Source of the DNA: Acidimicrobiales bacterium
GTDB lineage: Bacteria > Actinomycetota > Acidimicrobiia > Acidimicrobiales > RAAP-2
Length of the DNA: 8,028 nt
Reading direction: 5' to 3'
Assembly (NCBI GenBank): GCA_017882985.1
Contig: JADGOK010000024.1
Location: forward strand, 1-8,028
The notes below the pieces were generated by a model, which searched no databases, had not been told where the DNA came from, and saw only the letters and a program-made list of their open reading frames with translations. Of the stretch, positions 1 through 7,892 are shown one piece after another (position 1 is the stretch's first letter; each line of letters starts with the position of its first letter). A program made the translations under genes and the position numbers.

Positions 1-15
1 CCGCCGCCGAGCATC

Positions 16-21
16 TACGCT
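16..21 (+). promoter_or_regulatory. Putative -10 box (TACGCT) for leaderless yajQ
   Basis: TACGCT fits the TAnnnT -10 pattern and ends six bases before the ATG at 28, so transcription would begin on the start codon. No Shine-Dalgarno motif is visible in the 27 bases present. The -35 region lies outside the window, so the call rests on the hexamer and on the same spacing at dinB, phoU and asd. Confidence 0.45.
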
Positions 22-27
22 TTGGCC

Positions 28-516
28 ATGCCGAGCTTTGACATCGTCTCCGAGATCGACCTGCAGGAAGTTCGTAACGCCGTCGACCAGACGAACCGCG
101 AAGCAACGACGCGATTCGACTTCAAGAACACCAACGCCAAGGTCGAGTTCAGCGAGAAGGAACTGGCGCTCAGTGCCTCGACCGAGGACCGACTTCGCGC
201 GCTCTACCAACTGCTCGAGGAGAAGATGGTGAAGCGATCGGTCTCACTCAAGTCGCTCGATCCGGGCAAGATCGACGAGGCGAGTCAGGGGGCCGCGCGT
301 CAGAAGGTCGCCTTGAAGGCGGGCATCACCCAAGATGTCGGCAAGCAGATCAACAAGATGGTCAAGGAGATGGGCGTCAAGAATCTCAATTCATCGATTC
401 AGGGTGATCAGGTGCGCGTCACCGGTAAACAACGCGATGACCTCCAGCAGGCGATTGCCCTCTTCAAAGAGGCCGACATGTCAGTCCCCCTGCAGTTCAC
501 CAACTTTCGCGACTAG
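28..516 (+). CDS. yajQ: YajQ family (DUF520) nucleotide-binding protein
   Basis: This encodes a 162-residue protein that matches the YajQ/DUF520 family over its whole length, and the usual family size is about 160. It opens with MPSFDIVSEIDLQEVRNAVD, the family signature start, followed by TTRFDFKNT near residues 28-35. The basic stretch from about residue 91 to 119 (RQKVALKAGI, then GKQINKMVKEMGVKN) and the closing PLQFTNFRD are also typical. Family members fold as two ferredoxin-like domains. Some bind cyclic di-GMP or other nucleotides and act as cytosolic effectors, but the ligand here cannot be read from sequence. An in-frame TTG six bases upstream would add two residues. I prefer the ATG because the family begins MPSFD and a TACGCT box sits exactly six bases before it. 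Its TAG stop overlaps the stop of the convergent membrane-protein gene by two bases. Confidence 0.95.
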   Translation: MPSFDIVSEIDLQEVRNAVDQTNREATTRFDFKNTNAKVEFSEKELALSASTEDRLRALYQLLEEKMVKRSVSLKSLDPGKIDEASQGAARQKVALKAGITQDVGKQINKMVKEMGVKNLNSSIQGDQVRVTGKQRDDLQQAIALFKEADMSVPLQFTNFRD

Positions 517-520
517 CGAA
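506..520. repeat. Small inverted repeat around the yajQ/gtrA stop codons
   Basis: TTCGC (506-510) is perfectly complementary to GCGAA (516-520) around the five-base loop GACTA, which holds most of the interlocked stops. It can form in both transcripts. No T tract follows, so it is not a classic intrinsic terminator. Confidence 0.3.
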
Positions 521-1019
521 GCCCCATCTCCTCCGAGGTGAGGTGCTCGTCCATCTCTTCGAGCGTGTGGTCGTGGAAGATGCGGTTGAAGACCATCATC
601 TTCAAAAACCAGAAGAGACCGAAACTAAACAAGTTAGTGAACGACACCAGTCCGGTGTTGATCAGGTGGGCCCAGTGGTGCGAGTGCACTTCGGCGCGCG
701 CCCACGTCGCGCCGATCATCGACACGCCGATCCCCAGGAACGACATCAGCCAGAACGGAACGATCTCGGAGCGAAAGTGACTACGGCCGCGCTTACCCCA
801 CGTCCAACTGCGATTGAGGTAGTACGACGGCAACGTCGCGATGAGGTTGCCGCTGACCGTGGCCCAGATCACGCCCGGAATGATGTGAAAGCCGTAGAGG
901 ATCGCGATCGAAGTGAACGACACCGCCGTCGACACCGCGGAGACCGAAGTGAAGCGGATGATCTTGCGTCCCTCATGGGTTCGAGACCACGCGAGAAGGC
1001 GGCGAAGCAGCTGGGGCAT
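513..1019 (-). CDS. GtrA-like small multi-pass membrane protein
   Basis: The 168-residue product has four hydrophobic helices at roughly residues 21-43, 47-68, 85-106 and 116-140, the layout of the GtrA/DPMS family (PF04138). After helix 2 comes SYYLNRSWTWGKRG, matching the family's conserved loop (N, R, W-T-F/W). Members are thought to help move polyprenyl-linked sugars across the membrane for glycosylation of polysaccharide, teichoic acid or arabinogalactan; that role is family knowledge only. The C-terminal tail is acidic and His-rich (residues 149-168). An ATG nine bases upstream, at 1028, would add MAA. I prefer 1019 because a TAGGAT box overlaps the 1028 ATG and would start transcription near 1019. 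The open frame continues upstream to 1424, but that part is antisense to tesB. No glycosyltransferase gene is adjacent. Confidence 0.85.
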   Translation of the reverse strand: MPQLLRRLLAWSRTHEGRKIIRFTSVSAVSTAVSFTSIAILYGFHIIPGVIWATVSGNLIATLPSYYLNRSWTWGKRGRSHFRSEIVPFWLMSFLGIGVSMIGATWARAEVHSHHWAHLINTGLVSFTNLFSFGLFWFLKMMVFNRIFHDHTLEEMDEHLTSEEMGLR

Positions 1020-1026
1020 GGCTGCC

Positions 1027-1032
1027 ATCCTA
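1027..1032 (-). promoter_or_regulatory. Putative -10 box (TAGGAT) for the gtrA-like gene
   Basis: On the minus strand TAGGAT ends seven bases before the ATG at 1019. No Shine-Dalgarno motif is present. The alternative ATG at 1028 lies partly inside this box, which argues for the downstream start if the promoter is real. No convincing -35 hexamer was found. Confidence 0.4.
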
Positions 1033-1064
1033 CTGGGCAAGGTCCGGCGTACCGAGGGTGGTGT

Positions 1065-1070
1065 CACACT
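1065..1070 (+). promoter_or_regulatory. Weak -10 candidate (CACACT) for tesB
   Basis: CACACT keeps the A at position 2 and T at position 6 of TAnnnT and ends exactly six bases before the tesB ATG at 1077, as at other genes here. The first base is wrong, so this is the weakest of the set. The AGAGAG directly against the ATG is too close to act as a normal ribosome binding site. Confidence 0.3.
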
Positions 1071-1076
1071 AGAGAG

Positions 1077-1946
1077 ATGTCTGAAGCCCTCGACCTCCTC
1101 ATTGACCTGCTCGATCTCGAAACCATTGAGGTAAACGTCTATCGGGGCAAGCATCCCGAGGGCGAGCGCCAGCGCACCTTCGGCGGCCAGGTCGCGGGCC
1201 AGGCCCTGATGGCGGCCGGTCGCACGGTGGATCAGGGCCGCGTGCATTCGTTGCACTCGTACTTCCTGCGCCCGGGCGACCCGCGTGTCCCGATCCTCTA
1301 CGAAGTCGACCGCATCCGTGACGGGCGCAGCTTCACCACGCGGCGCGTGGTGGCGATCCAGCACGGCCGGGCCATCTACAACATGCAGGCGAGTTTTCAC
1401 ATCGAGGAGGTGAGCCTCGAGCACCAGGTCGCGATGCCGGTCGTGCCCGGGCCCGAGACCGTCGCCCCGCTGTTCGAACGAGTCAAGGCCGAATGGGGTG
1501 ACGCCGACGAATGGTCAAAACGCGATCACCCGATCGACCAACGATTCCTCGGCGAGCTGCCGTGGAGTCCCCACCGCGACCGAGAGCCGCGCACGCAGAT
1601 CTGGCTCAAGGCCGACGGTGAGTTGCCTGAAGATCCTCTCCTGCACGCGTGTGTCGTCACCTACGCGAGTGACATGAGTCTGCTCGACTCAGTACTCGCG
1701 CCACACTCGGTCCGCTGGGACGACGGCTCGTTCATGGTCGCGAGTCTCGACCACTGCATGTGGTTTCATCGCGACGTGCGGGCCGACGAGTGGATGCTCT
1801 ACGACACGGACTCGCCCATCGCCCACGGGGGCCGAGGTCTCGCGCGAGGCTTTCTCTTCAATCAGGGAGGCGAACTCTGCGTCTCGATGGTCCAAGAGGG
1901 ACTCACGCGCATGGTCGACCCCGCAAAGCGCGAGGCGACTTCGTAG
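1077..1946 (+). CDS. tesB: Acyl-CoA thioesterase II (TesB)
   Basis: The 289-residue protein has the length and double hot-dog layout of TesB, which hydrolyses acyl-CoA to free fatty acid and CoA in the cytosol. The N-terminal half has RTFGGQVAGQAL (residues 33-44), HSLHSYFLRPGD (57-68) and the RDGRSFTTRRVVAIQ strand (81-95). The C-terminal half has YASDMSLLDSVLAPH (196-210), SLDHCMWFHRDVRADEW (223-239) and VSMVQEGLTR (269-278). By spacing, D199, S223 and Q273 correspond to the E. coli catalytic set D204, T228 and Q278 as I recall it, with Ser replacing Thr, a conservative change. The ATG gives the usual N-terminus; the open frame upstream back to 543 is antisense to the gtrA-like gene and is not coding. 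The DinB-like gene follows after nine bases on the same strand. Confidence 0.95.
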   Translation: MSEALDLLIDLLDLETIEVNVYRGKHPEGERQRTFGGQVAGQALMAAGRTVDQGRVHSLHSYFLRPGDPRVPILYEVDRIRDGRSFTTRRVVAIQHGRAIYNMQASFHIEEVSLEHQVAMPVVPGPETVAPLFERVKAEWGDADEWSKRDHPIDQRFLGELPWSPHRDREPRTQIWLKADGELPEDPLLHACVVTYASDMSLLDSVLAPHSVRWDDGSFMVASLDHCMWFHRDVRADEWMLYDTDSPIAHGGRGLARGFLFNQGGELCVSMVQEGLTRMVDPAKREATS

Positions 1947-1949
1947 AAT
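1944..1949 (+). promoter_or_regulatory. Putative -10 box (TAGAAT) for leaderless dinB-like gene
   Basis: TAGAAT is a good -10 hexamer, one base from TATAAT, and ends six bases before the ATG at 1956. Its first three bases are the TAG stop codon of tesB. No Shine-Dalgarno sequence lies before the ATG. No matching -35 was found at 16-18 bases upstream. Confidence 0.55.
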
Positions 1950-1955
1950 TCGTCG

Positions 1956-2420
1956 ATGGACCTCTCGAGCGCCGTCACCGAATACGAAGCGCCAACTCAA
2001 ATGCTCCTCGAGACCGCTCGGGGTGTGAACGAAGACCGCATCGACCACCGCGTGCCGGGCGGATGGTCGGCCCGCCAGATCATTCATCACGTCGCCGACA
2101 GTGAAACGCAGTCCTACCTTCGGCTGCGACGGCTGATCGCCGAGCCCGAAGGTTCACTCATCCAGGGTTACGACGAAGCGGCGTGGGCCGAGAGTGACGC
2201 GTTGGGTTACCACGATCTGGCGCTCGAGCACCCCCTCGCCGTCTTCGCCGCGGTGCGAGCGGCCTCATTGGACGTCTTGCGCCGACTTCAGGTCGAGGAC
2301 CTTGAACGTAACGGCGAGCACTCCGAATCGGGGCGCTACACGCTCGCAGCGTGGCTCGACGTCTACACGCGCCATCCGCGCGAACACACCGAACAACTGC
2401 TCGAAGCGGTGCGAGCCTGA
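1956..2420 (+). CDS. DinB-like four-helix metalloprotein
   Basis: The 154-residue protein fits the DinB/YfiT-like superfamily (DinB_2 type), a four-helix bundle that usually holds a divalent metal with three histidines. The first motif is GWSARQIIHHVADSE (residues 36-50), where H45 before VAD is the expected ligand. The second is TRHPREHTEQL (138-148), giving H140 and H144. Family members include thiol-S-transferases that use bacillithiol or mycothiol, and many uncharacterised stress proteins. The substrate here is unknown, and a mycothiol link is only plausible if the host is an actinobacterium. The gene follows tesB closely but appears to have its own promoter. Its TGA stop is one base from the convergent gltA stop. 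Confidence 0.82.
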   Translation: MDLSSAVTEYEAPTQMLLETARGVNEDRIDHRVPGGWSARQIIHHVADSETQSYLRLRRLIAEPEGSLIQGYDEAAWAESDALGYHDLALEHPLAVFAAVRAASLDVLRRLQVEDLERNGEHSESGRYTLAAWLDVYTRHPREHTEQLLEAVRA

Positions 2421-2429
2421 GCTACTTGC
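2411..2429. repeat. Small inverted repeat around the dinB/gltA stop codons
   Basis: GCGAG (2411-2415) can pair with CTTGC (2425-2429), with one G-U pair, around a nine-base loop holding the end of both genes. Pairing is better in plus-strand RNA than in minus-strand RNA. No T tract follows, so it is at most a weak terminator or chance. Confidence 0.25.
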
Positions 2430-3693
2430 GTTGGGCCATCGGCACGTAGTTGCGCTCTTCGGCGCCAACGTAGAGCTGTCGCGGTCGGGCGATCTTCATG
2501 TCCTGGGCGAGCAACTCTTGGAAGTGCGCGAGCCAGCCCGACGTGCGCGGGATGGCGAAGAGCACGGTGAACATCTCGGGCGGAAAGCCCATCGCCTGGT
2601 AGATGAGTCCCGAATAGAAGTCCACGTTCGGGTAGAGACGGCGCGAGATGAAGTAGTCGTCGCTCAGCGCAATCTCCTCGAGCTTCAACGCGATGTCGAG
2701 CAGGGGGTTCTTTCCCGTGACGGTGAAGACTTCGTCGGCGGTCTTCTTGATGATCTTGGCGCGCGGGTCGTAGTTCTTGTAGACACGGTGTCCGAAACCC
2801 TCGAGTTTGGTCTTACCTTGCTTCACCGTTTCGATGAACGCAGGAACGGCGTCGATGCTACCGATCTTTCCGAGCATCTTCAAGACCGCTTCGTTCGCCC
2901 CCCCGTGGCGTGGACCGTAGAGGGCCGCGGTCGCGGCGGCGGTCGCGACGTAGGGGTCGCCGTGCGAGGAACCGACGACGCGCATGGCGGTCGTGCCGCA
3001 GTTCTGTTCGTGGTCAGCGTGCAAGATGAACAGCACGTCGAGCGCACGCGCCAGGATCGGGTCGGGTTCGTAGCGAGGTTCGGCGACCTTCCACATCATC
3101 GACAGGAAGTTCTGGCTGTAGCCGAGCGTGTTGTCGGGGTAAACGAACGGCATACCGACCGAGAAACGGTGCGCCGCGGCGGCGAGCGTGGGCATCTTGG
3201 CGATGAGGCGTACTACCTGGCGGTGCAGAATCTCGGGGTCGTCCAGGATCTTGGCGTCCTTGTAATAGGTCGACAGCGCCGCGATCGCCGAGACCAACAT
3301 GCCCATCGGGTGCGCGTCGTAGTTGAAGCCCTCGAGGAATCGCTTGCGCACGTTCTCGTGAATGTACGTGTGGTAGGTGACCTCTCGCTCCCATTCGGCC
3401 GACTGGTCGGCCGTCGGGAGTTCGCCGTGGTTGAGCAGGTAGGCGACTTCGAGGTAGGTCGAGTGCTCGGCGAGCTGCTCGATCGGATAACCGCGGTAGC
3501 GCAGGATGCCGGCGTCACCGTCGAGGTACGTGATGGAGGATTCAGCCGCGGCGGTCGCCATGAAACCGGGGTCGTAGAACCACACACCGGGGACCACCTT
3601 GGAGAACTCCTTGGCCGCCACGCCACCATTCAAAATCGGAATCTCAAGGGTCTCGCCCGTGCGATTGTCGGTCACGGTAATGGACTGCGGCAC
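2422..3693 (-). CDS. gltA: Citrate synthase (type II, hexameric class)
   Basis: The 423-residue enzyme condenses acetyl-CoA with oxaloacetate to give citrate at entry to the TCA cycle. It carries the bacterial GltA landmarks in order: GDAGILRYRGYPIEQLAEHS (residues 59-78), LHADHEQNCGTT (224-235), GPRHGGANE (260-268), EGFGHRVYKNYDPRAK (298-313), NVDFYSGLIYQAMGFP (356-371) and the C-terminal AEERNYVP. The expected catalytic residues are present: H263, H302 and D358. The length is close to the usual 420-435. I chose the GTG at 3693, giving MPQSITVTDNRTGE, because it aligns with the usual N-terminus. GAGGA lies only three bases upstream, which is tight. A TTG at 3708 is an alternative adding five residues. 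The frame stays open to 4260, but that part is antisense to or overlaps another gene and lacks similarity. It is last in a minus-strand run after rmuC and the unknown membrane protein. Confidence 0.96.
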   Translation of the reverse strand: MPQSITVTDNRTGETLEIPILNGGVAAKEFSKVVPGVWFYDPGFMATAAAESSITYLDGDAGILRYRGYPIEQLAEHSTYLEVAYLLNHGELPTADQSAEWEREVTYHTYIHENVRKRFLEGFNYDAHPMGMLVSAIAALSTYYKDAKILDDPEILHRQVVRLIAKMPTLAAAAHRFSVGMPFVYPDNTLGYSQNFLSMMWKVAEPRYEPDPILARALDVLFILHADHEQNCGTTAMRVVGSSHGDPYVATAAATAALYGPRHGGANEAVLKMLGKIGSIDAVPAFIETVKQGKTKLEGFGHRVYKNYDPRAKIIKKTADEVFTVTGKNPLLDIALKLEEIALSDDYFISRRLYPNVDFYSGLIYQAMGFPPEMFTVLFAIPRTSGWLAHFQELLAQDMKIARPRQLYVGAEERNYVPMAQRK

Positions 3694-3724
3694 AGTTCCT
3701 CGATTCAACCTAGGGGGCGCTCCT

Positions 3725-3730
3725 ATCGTA
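3725..3730 (-). promoter_or_regulatory. Possible -10 box (TACGAT) for gltA
   Basis: In the 62 bases between the upstream stop and the gltA GTG, TACGAT on the minus strand would start transcription near 3718 and leave a leader of about 25 bases containing GAGGA. A second candidate, TAGGTT at 3707-3712, would leave about seven bases. TTGAAA at 3754-3759 resembles a -35 but is 23 bases from TACGAT, which is too far. Confidence 0.3.
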
Positions 3731-3755
3731 GCGAACCGACCGGTAAGCGAGACTT

Positions 3756-4757
3756 TCAACCGCCTCCCGACGGCGACATCGTGACGTGATAGGTCCGGAT
3801 TCTGCTCATAGAGGGTCCGGTCGGTGCGCCGCTTATCGAGATCGTGAGCGTCGCCTTCTCGCCGACGCTCGTCGTCAACCGCTGGGGCACGAACGCGAAG
3901 GATTGCAAGGGGCCGAGCGTCGCAACCAAACGTTGAATCTGCCTCGGGCGCAGTGCGTTGGTCGGTGTGAAGATCACCGTCAAGGACACGACCTGGTTGA
4001 CGTAGGCCGCGTTCGAAACCGAGACGCCCAGGTGAACCGAGCCGACGGGCGGAAGGATGAGCGTGCCGATCGGCGCCGGCAATGGGGCCGGGCTGACCGA
4101 CACCGCCGCAATTCCGATGCCCCTCGTCAGGGCGAGTGACGGAGCGTTGGCCAGAATCGCCAGTTGCGACGAGAGCGACATGGCTCCCATCGACGTGCTG
4201 TCGGCGGTCAGTCTCGCGCGGCCGGGTTCTTTGACGAGCGAGCGGCGAGCCAGCGCCCACGTGTCACTCGTAGTGACGAGCGACGCCTGGGCGGCGCGCG
4301 AGGTGAGCGCCGTGGTGTTGAGGACCGTCCACGGCAGGCCCAGTGAGCGGGCAACGGTGTCGAGTAGGACCTGATAGTCGTCGACGCGCTGCTCAGTCAG
4401 TTGCGACAGCACCGCGTTGACGTTGTGCGAGAGCACCGGGCGTCGAATCAGCACCGCCTCGTTTGCGAGCACTGGTAATTGCTGGGCGATCTGCGTGAGA
4501 CGGGCGGCGAAGACCGGTCGGGTCAGCGTCTGACCGTTGGTCAGGAGAAACGCCAGGCGCTGGTCGAGGTTGTTCTCCTGGCCGAGCAGGGCGTTCGCGA
4601 GGACGGCGAAGCTGCGGTTCTCACTGCGGCGCAGGTCCGCCGCACTGTGGGCGGACCTGGTGATGTCGCGCGAAAACAGCAACACGACCAACGTCGCCGC
4701 GAGCGCGAGCAGTAACAGCACGTTGTGTCGGCGCCGTTGAGCGCGAGTGCGGGCCAC
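3756..4757 (-). CDS. Hypothetical single-pass membrane protein with extracytoplasmic domain
   Basis: I do not recognise this 333-residue protein. It starts with a strongly basic tail (R3, R5, R8-R10), then one hydrophobic helix at about residues 13-28 (NVLLLLALAATLVVLLFS), which suggests N-in, C-out topology. Residues about 35-135 look helical, with many Leu, Ala, Gln and Arg, and could form a stalk or coiled coil. Residues about 216-240 are rich in Pro and Ala. Residues about 240-328 alternate polar and hydrophobic positions (VNQVVSLTVIFTPTN, KATLTISISG), as in a beta-sandwich. There is no cysteine, lipobox or visible catalytic motif. The order basic tail, helix, stalk, beta domain recalls PilO/PilN-type or other envelope scaffold proteins, but no pilus genes are nearby. 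It starts with GTG without a Shine-Dalgarno motif. The strand is supported by its place between rmuC and gltA and by the poor composition of the opposing frames. Confidence 0.7.
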   Translation of the reverse strand: MARTRAQRRRHNVLLLLALAATLVVLLFSRDITRSAHSAADLRRSENRSFAVLANALLGQENNLDQRLAFLLTNGQTLTRPVFAARLTQIAQQLPVLANEAVLIRRPVLSHNVNAVLSQLTEQRVDDYQVLLDTVARSLGLPWTVLNTTALTSRAAQASLVTTSDTWALARRSLVKEPGRARLTADSTSMGAMSLSSQLAILANAPSLALTRGIGIAAVSVSPAPLPAPIGTLILPPVGSVHLGVSVSNAAYVNQVVSLTVIFTPTNALRPRQIQRLVATLGPLQSFAFVPQRLTTSVGEKATLTISISGAPTGPSMSRIRTYHVTMSPSGGG

Positions 4758-4760
4758 GCC

Positions 4761-4772
4761 GTAAGAACTTAC
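4761..4772. repeat. Inverted repeat (GTAAG-AA-CTTAC) at the start of the unknown membrane-protein gene
   Basis: Two five-base arms separated by two bases lie three bases from the GTG start and overlap the TAAGTT -10 candidate (4766-4771, minus strand). That box lies eight bases before the GTG, so a near-leaderless transcript is possible. The symmetry could be a repressor site or chance; the two-base gap is too short for a good RNA hairpin. Confidence 0.3.
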
Positions 4773-4804
4773 TCACTAGCCAAAATCACGCGAAAAGCCC
4801 TCGT

Positions 4805-6118
4805 CTACTGGCCGTCGTACTCGTCGAGCTCGAGAATCTCCGAGGCACCTTCAGGGAGAGGACTCTCCGGCCCGACGCCCCAGCGCTCCTCGTTCAGCTT
4901 CACCGCCGCCTCGTTGACGGGCGACAGCTCGGGGATGTCCTTGGCGCGGTGCACGCCACCAAGTCGGCGGATGCCTTGGGCCGAGACGATGAGGCGCGAC
5001 TCGATGGACTTGACCATCTTGTTGTACGCCTCGACGCTGTCGTCGAGCGAGCGACCCATCTTCACGATGGGCTCGGCGACCAGTCGAATTCGGTCAAAGA
5101 TGGTCTCGGCGAGATCGAGGATCTCCTTGGCGTTGATCTTTGCCTCGTGTTGGCGCAGCACCATCGCTACCGACCACAGCAACGACAGAAGATTGGTCGG
5201 ACCGACGATGAGGACCCGCTCTTTGGCGGCGTAGCCGTGAAGTTCCGGATCCGCCTCGAACGCGGCGGTGATCGCGAAGTCGCTCGGCACGAAGCAGACC
5301 ACGAACTCTGGCGCCGGCGTGATGACTTCCCAGTAGGACTTCTCTTTCAGCGTCTTCACATGACCTCGCAAGGCGAGCGCGTGCGCCTCGTAGGAAATCC
5401 GACGCTGTTCCACGTCGTCGGTCGCGAGCGCGGCGTCGAACGCGTCGAAGGGGAACTTCGCGTCGATGGCGATGCTCGCGCTGTTGGGCATGCGTACCAC
5501 GCAGTCGGGACGCAACGCACGTCCCGTCTCGTTGAAGCCCGTGACCTGCAGGTCGTAGTCGATGTTGCGCCGTAGTCCCGACGCCTCCATCACGTTGGCG
5601 AGTTGCACTTCACCCCAGTGCCCGCGTTGATCACCTCGACCCAAGAGTTGATTCAGTCGACGCGTCTCGTCCTGGGTCCTCTGTTGAGCGTCGAGCAACT
5701 CACTCGCCCGGTTCTTCACGTCCGACAACGCCCCGGTGTGTTCCTTGTTGAACTCCGCCAAATTCTTCTTGTACTCGTCGAGCAGTGTCTCGAGAGGTTT
5801 GAGCGTGAGGTTGAGCTTCGAATCGCGCTCCTTCAGGACCTGCTCTTGTGAGTGGCTGAACTGTTCGACCGTCTGGGCCAACACGCGATTCGACATGTTC
5901 TCGAACGTGACCTCCATATTGTGCAGCGCGGCTTCGTGCTCGGCGCGTTCGCGCGCGAGGCCCTCGTTCGCGAGCGCGAACTGTGAGTCGCGTACCGCGA
6001 GGTCCTGCTGGGCACGGGCCACGGCGTCGCGCAACGATTGAGAGCGCTTAAGGGAGAGGGCCCACACGACAAGAGCGCCCAGGACGATGCCAACCACGCC
6101 ACTGAGAAGTGCCAGCAC
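4805..6118 (-). CDS. rmuC: RmuC family DNA recombination/maintenance protein
   Basis: The 437-residue protein matches RmuC. Residues 2-21 form an N-terminal membrane helix (LALLSGVVGIVLGALVVWAL), and a long coiled-coil region of about 30-160 follows. The conserved core begins at RGHWGEVQLANVMEASGL (165-182) and continues with RPDCVVRMPN (203-212), IDAKFPFDAF (218-227), CFVPSDFAITAAFEADPEL (275-293) and VGPTNLLSLLWSVA (305-318). D205 with D219 and K221 fit the predicted PD-(D/E)xK nuclease-like fold. In E. coli, RmuC limits short-repeat inversions; its biochemical activity is poorly defined. The GTG start is chosen because it opens directly into the membrane helix and has AGGGAG upstream, with GGAG five bases away. 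The frame runs on upstream to 6568 but there it is antisense to phoU. The unknown membrane-protein gene follows 47 bases downstream. Confidence 0.94.
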   Translation of the reverse strand: MLALLSGVVGIVLGALVVWALSLKRSQSLRDAVARAQQDLAVRDSQFALANEGLARERAEHEAALHNMEVTFENMSNRVLAQTVEQFSHSQEQVLKERDSKLNLTLKPLETLLDEYKKNLAEFNKEHTGALSDVKNRASELLDAQQRTQDETRRLNQLLGRGDQRGHWGEVQLANVMEASGLRRNIDYDLQVTGFNETGRALRPDCVVRMPNSASIAIDAKFPFDAFDAALATDDVEQRRISYEAHALALRGHVKTLKEKSYWEVITPAPEFVVCFVPSDFAITAAFEADPELHGYAAKERVLIVGPTNLLSLLWSVAMVLRQHEAKINAKEILDLAETIFDRIRLVAEPIVKMGRSLDDSVEAYNKMVKSIESRLIVSAQGIRRLGGVHRAKDIPELSPVNEAAVKLNEERWGVGPESPLPEGASEILELDEYDGQ

Positions 6119-6123
6119 CGTCT

Positions 6124-6129
6124 CTCCCT
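6124..6129 (-). promoter_or_regulatory. Shine-Dalgarno site (AGGGAG) for rmuC
   Basis: On the minus strand AGGGAG ends five bases before the GTG at 6118 and decides this start over upstream in-frame GTG and TTG codons. It is the clearest ribosome binding site in the window. A possible -10, TAGGGT at 6147-6152, would give a leader of about 22 bases. Confidence 0.55.
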
Positions 6130-6174
6130 TCGCTCGCCTTGCTCCCACCCTAGAGAATCGTTGTAACACGGCAG

Positions 6175-6180
6175 TAGCCT
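6175..6180 (+). promoter_or_regulatory. Putative -10 box (TAGCCT) for leaderless phoU
   Basis: TAGCCT fits TAnnnT and ends six bases before the ATG at 6187, placing transcription start on the A of the start codon. No Shine-Dalgarno motif precedes the gene. TTGTAA at 6161-6166 is too close to serve as a -35. Confidence 0.5.
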
Positions 6181-6186
6181 TTAGCC

Positions 6187-7889
<1,703 letters not shown>

Positions 7890-7892
7890 GAA

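Noticed and set aside
543..1076. Upstream extension of the tesB frame
   Set aside because: It lies antisense to the gtrA-like gene, has no TesB similarity, and the family N-terminus begins at the ATG at 1077.
1029..1424. Upstream extension of the gtrA-like frame
   Set aside because: It is antisense to tesB, and its composition is unlike the hydrophobic product.
2194..3789. A 531-codon open frame on the plus strand across gltA
   Set aside because: It is antisense to a clear citrate synthase with all catalytic residues. Its translation is Arg/Val/Gly/Glu-rich with no domain, as expected from GC-rich codon bias.
3694..4260. Long N-terminal extension of gltA (to 612 residues)
   Set aside because: It overlaps the upstream minus-strand gene in another frame, has Arg/Asp-rich nonsense composition, and citrate synthases normally begin at the GTG region.
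4949..5575. A 208-codon plus-strand open frame inside rmuC
   Set aside because: It is a shadow of rmuC on the opposite strand, with no recognisable domain.
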